DNA of 64,000 nt from Paracoccus sp. MKU1 (GTDB lineage Bacteria; Pseudomonadota; Alphaproteobacteria; Rhodobacterales; Rhodobacteraceae): positions 1 to 64,000 of the forward strand of contig NZ_LLWQ01000142.1 of assembly GCF_001447385.1 (NCBI RefSeq), given 5' to 3'. Shown in pieces: positions 52,837 to 62,309 of this stretch (within the stretch, counting starts at the first letter, position 1; each line of letters begins with the position of its first letter). Both the position numbers and the translations under genes were made by a program. Below the pieces are notes generated by a model, which was not told the origin of the DNA, did no database searches, and saw only the letters and a program-made list of their open reading frames with translations.

Positions 52837-53469
52837 CTATGCCTTCGGTTCGGAGAGCGCCAGCATCGCGGCGGCGAGGCGTTGCAGGAAATCCTCGCGG
52901 CTCTCGCCGGTCTCGACCCGCATCGGGCTGCCGAAGCGGACGGCGCAGTTCAGCGGCACCGGCAGGAAGGCGCCCTTGGGCAGGATGCGGTCGAGGTTCA
53001 GGATCCAGGCCGGCACGATCTCGGCCTCGGGGACGGCGCGGGCCAGGTGATAGATGCCGGATTTCAGCGGCAGGAGCCGGGCGTCGGTCAGGTTGCGCGT
53101 GCCTTCGGGAAAGAAGATCACGTCCTCGCCGCCGCGCAGCACCTGGGCCACGGTCTCGACGGGATCGGCACGGCGGCTGGCGGGGTCGCGGTCGATCAGC
53201 ACGGCGCGGAACACCTGATGGGCGATCCAGCGGCGGATGGCCGAGCGTTCCCAGTAATCGGCGCCGGCGACCGGGCGGGTGCGCAGGCGGTGCGGCTTGG
53301 GCAGCGCCGACCAGAGCGCGACGAAATCGGCATGGCTGACATGGTTCGCGACCAGGATGCGCGGCCCGGCGCCGGGCGGCGGCAGGTCGATGGCGCGCAG
53401 GCTGATGAGGATGCGCGCCGTCGCAACCAGTCCCGCGCGGGTCAGTCTTGCCGGAATCGTCGCCGTCAT
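52837..53469 (-). CDS. 1-acyl-sn-glycerol-3-phosphate acyltransferase
   Basis: 210 residues, PlsC family. Acyltransferase box HVSHAD (HX4D) in ILVANHVSHADFVALW, second box FFPEGTRN, and VPAWILNLDRILPKG after it. Acylates lysophosphatidate to phosphatidate, the substrate of the next gene product (3 bp away). No strong membrane helix beyond the N-terminal amphipathic part. Confidence 0.9.
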   Translation of the reverse strand: MTATIPARLTRAGLVATARILISLRAIDLPPPGAGPRILVANHVSHADFVALWSALPKPHRLRTRPVAGADYWERSAIRRWIAHQVFRAVLIDRDPASRRADPVETVAQVLRGGEDVIFFPEGTRNLTDARLLPLKSGIYHLARAVPEAEIVPAWILNLDRILPKGAFLPVPLNCAVRFGSPMRVETGESREDFLQRLAAAMLALSEPKA

Positions 53470-53604
53470 CGGGTGCCTTCGCTCAGCCTGTCCTTGCAGG
53501 TTCTGGCATGAAACCGCGACCGGACGGAAGGGCGCGGCGCGCGCTTTTTTCCGTCATGCGGTGCTGCGGCGCGGCCGGCACGCCATGGCGCGCGGCGGGC
53601 CGCG

Positions 53605-53781
53605 TCATTCCAGCCAGAGATCGCGCAAGAGCGATTGCGCCAGGTGATCCACCGAGCCGCCGTCGATGCGCACGCATCGCTCATGGCCCGCATAGGACAC
53701 CCGGATGGTGTCGCCGACGACCTCGTATTCGCCTGAAACGACGGCTCCCTTGCGGCCGGTGAGGGTGACTTTGTCTTTCAT
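53605..53781 (-). CDS. Small hypothetical protein (58 residues)
   Basis: Short frame starting MKDKVTLTGRKGAVVSGEYE and ending LAQSLLRDLWLE. AGGAAAGGAACAGGGGCA precedes the ATG. The sequence has a beta-strand pattern (VTLTG, EYEVVGDTIRVSYAG) and then a short helix. Below usual annotation length and not recognised, but codon use looks like a real gene and the ribosome site is good. It lies between plsC and macB. Confidence 0.6.
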   Translation of the reverse strand: MKDKVTLTGRKGAVVSGEYEVVGDTIRVSYAGHERCVRIDGGSVDHLAQSLLRDLWLE

Positions 53782-53825
53782 TGCCCCTGTTCCTTTCCTC
53801 CTTCCATACCAGCAGTTTGGGCGCG

Positions 53826-53891
53826 CTTCCCGAGTCTGGGAAGTTCAACTTTAGGATAGGTGCGACGACTGTGTGGCTGCTGCCACAGTCG
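53826..53891. promoter_or_regulatory. Two inverted repeats between the 58-residue gene and macB
   Basis: CTTCCC-N6-GGGAAG (53826-53843) lies 45 bp before the small gene and looks like an operator. CGACTGTG...CACAGTCG (53866-53873 with 53884-53891) follows the macB stop and may be a weak terminator. Confidence 0.4.
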
Positions 53892-53916
53892 CGCAAGGAC
53901 GGGGAATCGCCGCGTT

Positions 53917-55866
53917 TCAGCCCTTGGCCAAGGCGTTGACGGGGTCGAGTTTCGCGGCGTTGACGGCGGGCAGGTATCCGAAGACCAGGCCGATGGCGGA
54001 GGAACTGGCCAGCGCCGCCAGCATCGAGAGCGGCGAATAGACCAGGGTGAAATCGCTGCTCAGCCGCTCGAAGGCCAGGCCGAAGCCGAGCGCCGCCAGG
54101 ATGCCCGCCGCGCCGCCGATGACGCAGACCAGCACCGCCTCGATCAGGAATTGCGCGCGGATGTCGCCGCGCCGGGCGCCCACCGCCATGCGCAGGCCGA
54201 TCTCGCCGATGCGCTCGGTGACCGAGACCAGCATGATGTTCATCACCCCGATGCCGCCGACCAGCAGCGAGATCACCGCGATGGCGGCGATCAGCAGCGT
54301 CAGGGTCTGGGTGGTCGCGGTGATGGTCTGGCGGATCTGGTCGTTGTTGACGATGAAGAAATCCTTGCTGCCGTGGCGCTGGGTCAGCAGCTCGGTGACC
54401 ATCTGCTCGGCCAGCGCCATGTCCACCTCGTCGGCGACCCGCAGCGTCAGGCCGCTGACGCTGGTCGAGCCCAGGTAGCGCGCCTGCACCGTGGTATAGG
54501 GGGCATAGACGGTCAGGCTGGTGGAGCCGCCGGGGCCGCGGCTCTGCACCTCGGCCACGCCGATCACCCGCAGCGGCACCTTGCCGGCCATGAACACCTG
54601 TCCCAGCGCCGGGCCGTCGCCGAACAGGCTGTTGCGGGTGTTGTCGTCGATGACGACATTCTGGCTCATTGCCGTCACGTCGCTTTCGTCGAAGCCGCGG
54701 CCCTGGGTCAGCCTGACGCCGGCCACGTCGAAATACTGCTCGCCCACGCCGCTGATCTGGGCGCTGGCCTCGGTGGCGCCGTAGCGCAGGGTCTGGCTGG
54801 AGCTGACCGTCGGGCTGACCGAGGCGACATGGGGCTGGCGGGCCAGCGCCGCGCCGTCGGCGGTGACCAGCGTCGTCACCCGCCCCGAGCGCATGTCGCC
54901 GAAATCGCGGCCCGGGAAGACTTGCAGCGTGTTGGTGCCCAGCCCGGCGATGTTCTGCAAGACCCGCTGGCGCGAACCCTCGCCCAAGGCCACCACCGAG
55001 ACCACCGAGGCGATGCCGATGATGATGCCCAGCATGGTCAGGAAGCTGCGCAGCTTGTGGGCGCGCATGGCCAGCACCGCCATGCGCAGCGCCTCGGCCA
55101 GCCGGCCCAGCACCGGCACGGCGGCGCGGGCGGAGTCCGGCGCCGCAAGCGCGGGGGCCGCGGGCGGCGCCTCGGTGCGGCGGTCGGCGATGATGCGGCC
55201 GTCGGCGATCTCGACCACGCGGCGGGCGCGGGCGGCGACCTTGGGGTCGTGGGTGACGATGACCACGGTGCGGCCCTCGGCGTTCAGCCGTTCGAGGATG
55301 GCCAGCACCTCGTCGCCGCTGCGGCTGTCGAGCGCGCCGGTGGGTTCGTCGGCCAGGATCACCCGGGCGTCGTTGACCAGCGCGCGGGCGATCGAGACCC
55401 GCTGCTGCTGGCCGCCCGACAGCTGGCCGGGCCTGTGCCCCAGCCGGTCGCCCAGGCCCAGCCGGTCCAGCAATTCGCGGGCGCGGGCGCGGCGCGCCTG
55501 GGTGGGCAGGCCGCGATAGATCGCCGGCACCTCGACATTCCCCAGCGCCGTCATCTCGGAGAGCAGGTGGTAGCGCTGGAAGATGAAACCGAAGACCTCG
55601 CGGCGCAGCGCCGCCAGCTCGCCCGCGCCCAGCCGCGCCACCTCGCGCCCGTCCAGCAGGTAGCTGCCGGATGTGGGCCGGTCGAGGCAGCCCAGGATGT
55701 TCATCAGCGTCGATTTCCCCGAGCCCGAGGCGCCCATGACGGCGACGAACTCGCCCTGCCCGATGTCGAGATCGATGTCCTTGAGCACGCGCAGCACCCC
55801 CTCGCCCGAGGGGTATTCGCGGTTGACGCCGCGCAGCCGGATCAGCGGGGCGTCCATCTCAGCCAC
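53917..55866 (-). CDS. macB: MacB-type ABC transporter
   Basis: 649 residues. N-terminal ABC domain with Walker A GASGSGKST (45-53), signature LSGGQQQR, Walker B VILADEPTGALD; then a linker and four membrane helices of the MacB/FtsX permease part (about 275-295 and the C-terminal 530-640) flanking a periplasmic domain. Exports macrolides, lipopeptides or heme precursors through MacA and an outer membrane channel. Its ATG overlaps macA by 8 bp. Confidence 0.92.
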   Translation of the reverse strand: MAEMDAPLIRLRGVNREYPSGEGVLRVLKDIDLDIGQGEFVAVMGASGSGKSTLMNILGCLDRPTSGSYLLDGREVARLGAGELAALRREVFGFIFQRYHLLSEMTALGNVEVPAIYRGLPTQARRARARELLDRLGLGDRLGHRPGQLSGGQQQRVSIARALVNDARVILADEPTGALDSRSGDEVLAILERLNAEGRTVVIVTHDPKVAARARRVVEIADGRIIADRRTEAPPAAPALAAPDSARAAVPVLGRLAEALRMAVLAMRAHKLRSFLTMLGIIIGIASVVSVVALGEGSRQRVLQNIAGLGTNTLQVFPGRDFGDMRSGRVTTLVTADGAALARQPHVASVSPTVSSSQTLRYGATEASAQISGVGEQYFDVAGVRLTQGRGFDESDVTAMSQNVVIDDNTRNSLFGDGPALGQVFMAGKVPLRVIGVAEVQSRGPGGSTSLTVYAPYTTVQARYLGSTSVSGLTLRVADEVDMALAEQMVTELLTQRHGSKDFFIVNNDQIRQTITATTQTLTLLIAAIAVISLLVGGIGVMNIMLVSVTERIGEIGLRMAVGARRGDIRAQFLIEAVLVCVIGGAAGILAALGFGLAFERLSSDFTLVYSPLSMLAALASSSAIGLVFGYLPAVNAAKLDPVNALAKG

Positions 55867-57061
55867 CCAGCGGCCCCACCATGCGCCGGCTGCCGCGCGG
55901 GGCGGCGGGGGTCGCGGCGGCGCCCGGCTGGCCGGTGACCACGCGCTCGCCCTCGGCCAGGCCTGAGACCACCTCGGCCACCACCTTGTCGTTGAGCCCG
56001 ATCACCACGTCGCGGGTCTCGACGGCGCCGCCGGCGGCGACCACCCGGACCTGGTGGCTGCCGTCCGGGTTGCGCCGGCCGAGCGCGCTGGAGGGGATGG
56101 TCAGCACGTCCTGCGCCGCGCCCAGCACGATGCTGACCTGCGCGGTCATGTAGCTGCGCAGGCCGCCGTCGGGGTTCTCGACCGGAATGATGCCGGTGTA
56201 GTAGATGGCGCCGCTGCTGCTGTCGGTGGCGCCGCCGCCCTGCAACGCGCTGTCGTTGACGATGCTTTGCGGCGCCGGCGCGATGGAGGCCAGCACCCCC
56301 TCATAGTTGCGGCCGCTGTCGTCCAGCAGGCTGAAGCGCACCTTCTGGCCCGGCCGGACCTTGCCGATATCGGCCTCGGAGATCTCGGCATGCACGTCCA
56401 TGCGGTCGAGCTGGCCCAGCACGACGATGGTGGGCGAGGACTGCACCGCGTTCACCGTCTGCCCGGCCTGGCTGACGATGGCCAGCACCGTGCCGTCCAT
56501 CGGCGCGGTGATGCGGGTATAGTCGAGGTCGGTCTGGGCAATCTCGATGGCCACCTCGGCCTGGGCGATCTGCGCCTCGAGCGCGGCGATCTGGGCGCGG
56601 GCGACATCCACCTCCTGCTGGGCGCTGTCGAAGGTGCTGCGCGCGGCGGCGGAGGAGCGGATCAGGTTTTCGGCCCGTTCCAGGGTCTTTTCGGCCAGCG
56701 CCAGCACGGCCCGGCGCTCGGCCATCTGCGCCTGGAGATTGGCCAGCGCCGCCTTGGCGGTGCGCAGCTCGTTGGTCTGCTGGACCGAGTCGATCTGGGC
56801 GATCAGCGCGCCCTGTTCCACCCGGTCGCCCAGCCGCACCGCCAGTTCGGTGATCCGGCCCGAGACCTGCGCGCCGACCGCGACCAGGTTCTGCGGCTTC
56901 AGCCGGCCCTCGGCCATCACCGCCATCTCGACATCGCCGCGCGTGACCTCGGCGCTCAGATAGGCGGGCGCGGCGGATTTGCCCTCGGTGATCCCGGCCA
57001 GCCCGGCCCAGAGGCCGACCAGCGCCAGGGCGACCAGGACAAGGGCGAAAGGCTTGCGCAT
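55859..57061 (-). CDS. macA: MacA-type membrane fusion protein
   Basis: 400 residues. N-terminal anchor (FALVLVALALVGLWAGLAG), barrel-sandwich LKPQNLVAVGAQVSGRITELAVRLGDRVEQG, long coiled hairpin (about 95-170), and the beta-barrel domain ending in IPSSAL. The ATG at 57061 is preceded by GGAG at good distance; an ATG seven codons earlier is possible. Partner of MacB; no dedicated TolC is linked. Confidence 0.9.
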   Translation of the reverse strand: MRKPFALVLVALALVGLWAGLAGITEGKSAAPAYLSAEVTRGDVEMAVMAEGRLKPQNLVAVGAQVSGRITELAVRLGDRVEQGALIAQIDSVQQTNELRTAKAALANLQAQMAERRAVLALAEKTLERAENLIRSSAAARSTFDSAQQEVDVARAQIAALEAQIAQAEVAIEIAQTDLDYTRITAPMDGTVLAIVSQAGQTVNAVQSSPTIVVLGQLDRMDVHAEISEADIGKVRPGQKVRFSLLDDSGRNYEGVLASIAPAPQSIVNDSALQGGGATDSSSGAIYYTGIIPVENPDGGLRSYMTAQVSIVLGAAQDVLTIPSSALGRRNPDGSHQVRVVAAGGAVETRDVVIGLNDKVVAEVVSGLAEGERVVTGQPGAAATPAAPRGSRRMVGPLGG

Positions 57062-57219
57062 CGGCGACTCCGTGACATTCATCCGCGTGACGGGACGAAA
57101 AAGGCGGGGAGCCCGGTCCGGGACGGCCCGTTTCGCGACGCTTTTAGCGCGGATTGCAGCCCCGCGCGACCATGGTTTTCGCCTTTCGCCGCGACCCTTT
57201 CGCCGCGTCCTCGGGGAGG

Positions 57220-57257
57220 TTGACAGATCCGGATCCGAATTATAAACGAACGGTCGT
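57220..57257. promoter_or_regulatory. TetR-type operator and promoter region
   Basis: TTGACA (57220-57225) precedes TAAACG at 17 bases; ACGAACGGTCGT (57246-57257) is an inverted repeat ACGA-N4-TCGT as in many TetR operators, and GATCCGGATC (57226-57235) is a 10-bp palindrome. About 22 bp upstream of the tetR gene. Confidence 0.5.
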
Positions 57258-57278
57258 ACTGAAATTATCGGGCCGGAT

Positions 57279-57845
57279 ATGGGACGCAAGCGCACGATCG
57301 ACCGCGACGAGCTGATGGCCGCCATCGAACGGGTGGCGCGGCGGTCGGGCATTACCGGGCTCAGCATCGACGCGGTGGCCAAGGAGGCCGGGATCAGCAA
57401 GTCCAGCGTGGTCTATGATTGCGAAAGCAAGGCCGGGCTGCTGGCCGCCTTCATCCGCCACAAGATGGCCCAGCATCAGGCGCGCTTCGTCGAAATCCGC
57501 GCCCGGCGCGAGGGCGAGCCGAACGCCCGGCTGCGCGCGCTGATCGACGAATACCGCCGCGTGCCCACGGACGAGGAGCTGGACATGGCGCTGCTCGTCA
57601 GCGCCAGCATGGGCGAACATGCCGAATGCCGCGAGATCATGCGCGAAAAGCTGGCCAGCGATGCCGAGACGGTGGCGGCCCAGGCGGCCGACCGGCGGCG
57701 GATGCTGATGGCGCTGCTGACGCTGCACGGCATGGCATTCCTGGAATATTTCGGGTTCCACCGCTTCGACCAGGAGACCCGCGATGAGATCCTCGATGAA
57801 TTGATGGCGGTCGCGGAAAGCGACCCCGGCGCAGCCGGAGACTGA
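57279..57845 (+). CDS. TetR-family regulator of the efflux operon
   Basis: 188 residues. HTH at about 15-60 (ITGLSIDAVAKEAGISKSSVVYDCESKAGLLAAFI) and a ligand-binding C-terminal helical domain. It is 38 bp ahead of, and on the same strand as, the RND genes and divergent from macA, so it may repress both. Inducer unknown. Confidence 0.85.
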   Translation: MGRKRTIDRDELMAAIERVARRSGITGLSIDAVAKEAGISKSSVVYDCESKAGLLAAFIRHKMAQHQARFVEIRARREGEPNARLRALIDEYRRVPTDEELDMALLVSASMGEHAECREIMREKLASDAETVAAQAADRRRMLMALLTLHGMAFLEYFGFHRFDQETRDEILDELMAVAESDPGAAGD

Positions 57846-57883
57846 TCCCTCCCCGAACCATTCAGCCTTCCCAGGAAAGAACC

Positions 57884-59077
57884 ATGACCATGAGACTTTC
57901 TCCCGGCGTCTGCGCCGGGCTTGTGCTTTGCTGCCTGACGGCGGCCGTTCCGGCGGCGGCGCAGCAATTGCCGCCGCCGCAGGTCAGCGTGCAGGAAATG
58001 ACGCCCGAGGCGCTGCCGGTGGTGAACGAATTGCCCGGCCGCGTGGCCGCGACCCGCACCGCCGAGGTGCGGCCGCGCGTCGGCGGCATCGTGATCGAGC
58101 GCGTTTTCGAACAGGGCGGCAAGGTCGAGGCGGGCGACGTGCTGTATCGCATCGATCCCGCCCCCTATGACGTGCGCGTCGCCAGCGCCGAGGGCGCGCT
58201 GGCCCGGGCCGAGGCGACGGCGCTGAACGCCGCCGACCAGGAAAAGCGCGCCCGCGCCCTGCGCGAGCGCAAGGTAACGGCGGGGGTCGATCTGGACAAT
58301 GCCGCCACCGCGCTGGCCCAGGCCCAGGCGGATGTCGCCATCGCCCGCGCCGCGCTGCAAGAGGCGCAGCTGAACCGTTCCTATACCGAGGTCGCGGCGC
58401 CCATCGCCGGCGTGGTCGGCCGGGCGCTGGTGACCGAGGGCGCGCTGGTCAATGCCCAGACCGACATCATGGCGACCATCCAGCAACTCGACCCGGTCTA
58501 TGTGGACTTCACCCAGTCCTCGTCCGAGCTGTTCGCGCTGCGCCGGGCGCTGGCGGCGGGGCAGCTGGCCATGACCTCGGCGGACGCGGCGGCGGTGCGG
58601 CTGATCTTCGACGACGGCAGCGAATATGCCCATCCCGGCAAGCTGCTGTTTTCCGAGGCGAGCGTGGACAGCTCGACCGGGCAGATCACGCTGCGCGCCG
58701 AGTTCCCGAACCCCGAGGGCGAGTTGCTGCCCGGGCTTTACGTCCGGGTGCGGATCGAGCAGGCGGTGCGCGACAACGCCCTGACCGTGCCGCAGATGGC
58801 GGTGCAGCGCGACCAGTCGGGCCAGGCCTATGTCTATGCGCTGAAGGACGACCAGACGGTCGAGCGCCGCGACGTGACCCTGGGCCAGACCACCGACAAC
58901 CGCTGGCTGGTGGAAAGCGGGCTGGAGCCGGGCGACCGGGTCGTGGTGGCCGGCGCGCAGAAGCTTTACCCCGATGCCAAGGTGGTGCCGCAGCCCGTGG
59001 ACGCGGCCCAGCCGCCGGTGCCGGCCGGTGCCGCCGCGGCGGCCGAAGCGCCCGCACCGGCCCCGGCGCAGGAGTAG
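57884..59077 (+). CDS. RND efflux periplasmic adaptor
   Basis: 397 residues. Signal sequence (residues 1-27, ending AAAQQ), lipoyl halves VNELPGRVAATRTAEVRPRVGGIV and QLNRSYTEVAAPIAGVVGRA around a coiled hairpin, and the beta-barrel with SSSELFALRRALAAG. AcrA/MexA family. No lipobox Cys follows the signal, so it is likely soluble or anchored otherwise. The C-terminal tail is Ala/Pro-rich. Confidence 0.92.
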   Translation: MTMRLSPGVCAGLVLCCLTAAVPAAAQQLPPPQVSVQEMTPEALPVVNELPGRVAATRTAEVRPRVGGIVIERVFEQGGKVEAGDVLYRIDPAPYDVRVASAEGALARAEATALNAADQEKRARALRERKVTAGVDLDNAATALAQAQADVAIARAALQEAQLNRSYTEVAAPIAGVVGRALVTEGALVNAQTDIMATIQQLDPVYVDFTQSSSELFALRRALAAGQLAMTSADAAAVRLIFDDGSEYAHPGKLLFSEASVDSSTGQITLRAEFPNPEGELLPGLYVRVRIEQAVRDNALTVPQMAVQRDQSGQAYVYALKDDQTVERRDVTLGQTTDNRWLVESGLEPGDRVVVAGAQKLYPDAKVVPQPVDAAQPPVPAGAAAAAEAPAPAPAQE

Positions 59078-59081
59078 GGCG

Positions 59082-62000
59082 ATGGCACGGTTCTTCATTC
59101 ACCGGCCGGTGCTGGCCTGGGTGATCTCGATCTTCATCGTCATTGCCGGGGTGCTGGCGCTGCCGATGATGCCCATCGCGCAATATCCGCAGGTGGCCTG
59201 GCCGCAGATCACCATCTCGACCGCCTATACCGGCGCCGCGCCGGGCGAGATCAACCGCGCCGTCGCCCAGCCCATCGAGGACGAGCTGAACGGCGTCGAG
59301 GGGCTGGCCTATTACGAATCCGTCTCGGACAGTTCGGGGGCCATGTCGATCACCGCCACCTTCGAGCCGGGCACCGACATCGCCCGCGCCCAGGTGGACG
59401 TGCAGAACGCCGTGGCGCGGGTCGAGCCGCTTTTGCCGCAAAGCGTGGTCGATCAGGGCGTGCTGATCGAGGAGGCGGGCACCGGCTTCCTGATGATGGT
59501 GGCGCTGACCTCGGATGACGGCATGATGGACGACATCGCGCTGGGCGACTATCTGAACCGCAACGTGGTGGGCGAGATCCGCCGCATCGAGGGCGTGGGC
59601 CGGGCGCAGGTCTTTGCCCCGGAACGGGCGCTGCGCATCTGGGTCGATCCGGCCAAGATGACCGGGCTGAATCTCAGCTCGGCCGAGATCGTCGCGGCGG
59701 TGCGGGCGCAGAACGCGCAGGTCGCGGCGGGCAAGGTCGGCGCCGACCCGAACCCCATCGGTCAGCAGCTGACCGCGACCGTGCTGATCAAGGGGCAGCT
59801 GGACGACGTGGACGAGTTCGGCAACATCGTGCTGCGCGCCAATCCCGACGGCTCGACCGTGCTGCTTCGCGACGTGGCCCGGCTTGAGGTGGGCGCGGAA
59901 AGCTACAGCTTCGCCTCGCGCATCAACGGCAAGCCGGCGGCGGCGCTGGGCATCCAGCTGTCGGCCACCGGCAACGCGCTGAACACCTCCGAGGCGGTGC
60001 ACCAGAAGATGGAGGAGCTGTCGCGGTTCTTCCCCGAGGGCGTCAGCTACACCATCCCCTATGACACCACCCCCTTCGTCGAGGCCTCGATCGAGAAGGT
60101 GCTGCACACGCTGGTCGAGGCGGTGGCGCTGGTCTTTGTGGTGATGTTCCTGTTCTTGCAGAATTTCCGCTATACCATCATCCCGACCATCGTGGTGCCC
60201 ATCGCGCTGATGGGGACGGTGGCGGTCATGCTGGCGGCGGGATTCTCGATCAACGTGCTGACCATGTTCGCCATGGTGCTGGCCATCGGCATCCTGGTCG
60301 ACGATGCCATCGTGGTGATCGAGAACGTCGAGCGCATCATGGCGACCGAGGGGCTGCCCCCGCGCGAGGCGACCGAAAAGGCCATGGGCCAGATTTCCGG
60401 CGCCATCGTCGGCATCACGCTGGTCCTGGCGGCGGTCTTCGTGCCGATGGCCTTCTTTCCCGGCTCGTCGGGCATCATCTATCGCCAGTTCGCGCTGACC
60501 ATGGTGGTGTCGATCCTGTTCTCGGCCTTCCTGGCGCTGACGCTGACCCCGGCGCTTTGCGCGACCTTCCTGAAGCCGATCAGCGGCCATCACGAAAGAA
60601 AGGGCTTCTTCGGCTGGTTCAACCGCAAGTTCGACCGGCTGACCGAGCGCTATACCAGCGCGGTCGGGCTGGTCACGCGGCGGCGGCTGGTGATGATGGC
60701 GTTCTATCTGGTGCTGGTCGGAGCGACGGCCATGGGCTTCCTGCGCCTGCCGACCAGCTTCCTGCCGAACGAGGACCAGGGCTTCATCATCGCCGATATC
60801 CAGACCCCGGCCACGGCGAGCTCGAACCGCACCGACGAGGTGCTGGCCGAGGCCACGCAGATGTTCCAGGGCAACGAGGCGGTCGAGAACACCGTCGCGA
60901 TCCGTGGCTTCAGCTTTTCGGGGCAGGGGCCGAATGCCGGGCTGATGTTCGTCACCTTCAAGGACTGGGCCGAGCGCGAGCAATCGGCGCAGGACATCGC
61001 CAATGCCGCGAACATGCAGATGTTCGGCTATCAGGACGCGCAGGCCTTTGCGCTGTCGCCGCCGCCGATCCCCGGCTTCGGCGCCACCGGCGGCTTCAGC
61101 TTCCGTTTGCAGGACCGCGGCGGGCAGGGGCAGGAGGCGCTGCTGGCCGCCGCCCAGCAGATCATCGCCAAGGCGCAGGAAAACGGCATCGCCACCGGGC
61201 TGCGCATCGAGGGGCTGCCCTCGGCCGCGCAGGTCTTCGTGACCATCGACCGCGAAAAGGCCAATGCCTTCGGCGTGACCTTCGCCGACATCTCGGCGAC
61301 GATCTCGCAATACCTGGGCTCGGCCTATATCAACGACTTCCCCAATGCCGGGAAGATGCAGCGCGTGGTCATGCAGGCCGAGGACAATTCCCGCATGCAG
61401 GCCGAGGACATCCTGAAGCTGACCGTGCGCAATTCCAATGGCGGCATGGTGCCGTTCTCGTCCTTCGCCAGCGTGACATGGGAGCAGGGGCCGTCGCAGG
61501 TCGTGGGCTATAACGGCTATCCCGCGATCCGCATCGCCGGCGCCGCCGGTCCGGGCTACAGCTCCGGCGCCGCCATGGCCGAGATGGAGCGGCTGGCGGC
61601 CGAGCTGCCGCAGGGCTTCGGCTATGAATGGACCGGGCAGTCGCTGGAGGAGATCCAGGCCGGGTCGCAGGCGACGCTGCTTTACGCGATGAGCATCCTG
61701 TTCGTCTTCCTGCTGCTCTCGGGGCTTTACGAAAGCTGGTCGATCCCGCTGTCGGTGATGCTGGTGGTGCCGCTGGGCGTCCTGGGCTGCGTCGTCGCGG
61801 TCATGCTGCGCGACATGCCCAACGACATCTATTTCAAGGTCGGGCTGATCGCGATCATCGGGCTATCGGCCAAGAACGCCATCCTGATCGTCGAGTTCGC
61901 CAAGGACCTGCGCGAGCAGGGGCAAAGCCTGATCGACGCGGCGGTGACGGCGGCGAAGCTGCGCTTTCGCCCGATCCTGATGACCTCGCTGGCCTTCACG

Positions 62001-62207
62001 CTGGGCGTGGTGCCGCTGGCCATCGCCACCGGGCCCTCGGCGGCCAGCCAGAACGCCATCGGCACCGGGGTGATCGGCGGCATGGTCGCGGCCACGGTGC
62101 TGGCGGTGTTCTTCGTGCCGGTGTTCTTCGTCTTCGTGCTGGGTCTGTTCAGCCGGCTGACCGGCGGCAGGACGGCGACCCCGGCAGGGGCCGATACGGC
62201 GGGCTAG
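59082..62207 (+). CDS. RND multidrug efflux pump (HAE1 family)
   Basis: 1041 residues, twelve membrane helices and two large periplasmic loops. N-terminal MARFFIHRPVLAWVISIFIV, the TM4 proton-relay motif GILVDDAIVVIENVER, the NT-terminal porter GTDIARAQVDVQNAVA, and late GLSAKNAILIVEFAKDL plus FRPILMTSLAFTLG. AcrB/MexB type. Starts 4 bp after the adaptor stop. Confidence 0.95.
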   Translation: MARFFIHRPVLAWVISIFIVIAGVLALPMMPIAQYPQVAWPQITISTAYTGAAPGEINRAVAQPIEDELNGVEGLAYYESVSDSSGAMSITATFEPGTDIARAQVDVQNAVARVEPLLPQSVVDQGVLIEEAGTGFLMMVALTSDDGMMDDIALGDYLNRNVVGEIRRIEGVGRAQVFAPERALRIWVDPAKMTGLNLSSAEIVAAVRAQNAQVAAGKVGADPNPIGQQLTATVLIKGQLDDVDEFGNIVLRANPDGSTVLLRDVARLEVGAESYSFASRINGKPAAALGIQLSATGNALNTSEAVHQKMEELSRFFPEGVSYTIPYDTTPFVEASIEKVLHTLVEAVALVFVVMFLFLQNFRYTIIPTIVVPIALMGTVAVMLAAGFSINVLTMFAMVLAIGILVDDAIVVIENVERIMATEGLPPREATEKAMGQISGAIVGITLVLAAVFVPMAFFPGSSGIIYRQFALTMVVSILFSAFLALTLTPALCATFLKPISGHHERKGFFGWFNRKFDRLTERYTSAVGLVTRRRLVMMAFYLVLVGATAMGFLRLPTSFLPNEDQGFIIADIQTPATASSNRTDEVLAEATQMFQGNEAVENTVAIRGFSFSGQGPNAGLMFVTFKDWAEREQSAQDIANAANMQMFGYQDAQAFALSPPPIPGFGATGGFSFRLQDRGGQGQEALLAAAQQIIAKAQENGIATGLRIEGLPSAAQVFVTIDREKANAFGVTFADISATISQYLGSAYINDFPNAGKMQRVVMQAEDNSRMQAEDILKLTVRNSNGGMVPFSSFASVTWEQGPSQVVGYNGYPAIRIAGAAGPGYSSGAAMAEMERLAAELPQGFGYEWTGQSLEEIQAGSQATLLYAMSILFVFLLLSGLYESWSIPLSVMLVVPLGVLGCVVAVMLRDMPNDIYFKVGLIAIIGLSAKNAILIVEFAKDLREQGQSLIDAAVTAAKLRFRPILMTSLAFTLGVVPLAIATGPSAASQNAIGTGVIGGMVAATVLAVFFVPVFFVFVLGLFSRLTGGRTATPAGADTAG

Positions 62208-62309
62208 GCTCCGGCGCCGCCGCGAGGCACGGGCGGGACCAAGGCCGCCCGTGCCGCCATTTCCCTTTCCGCGGCCCCCGGCCTGGCCGCGTTCAACAGA
62301 GAGTTTCGG

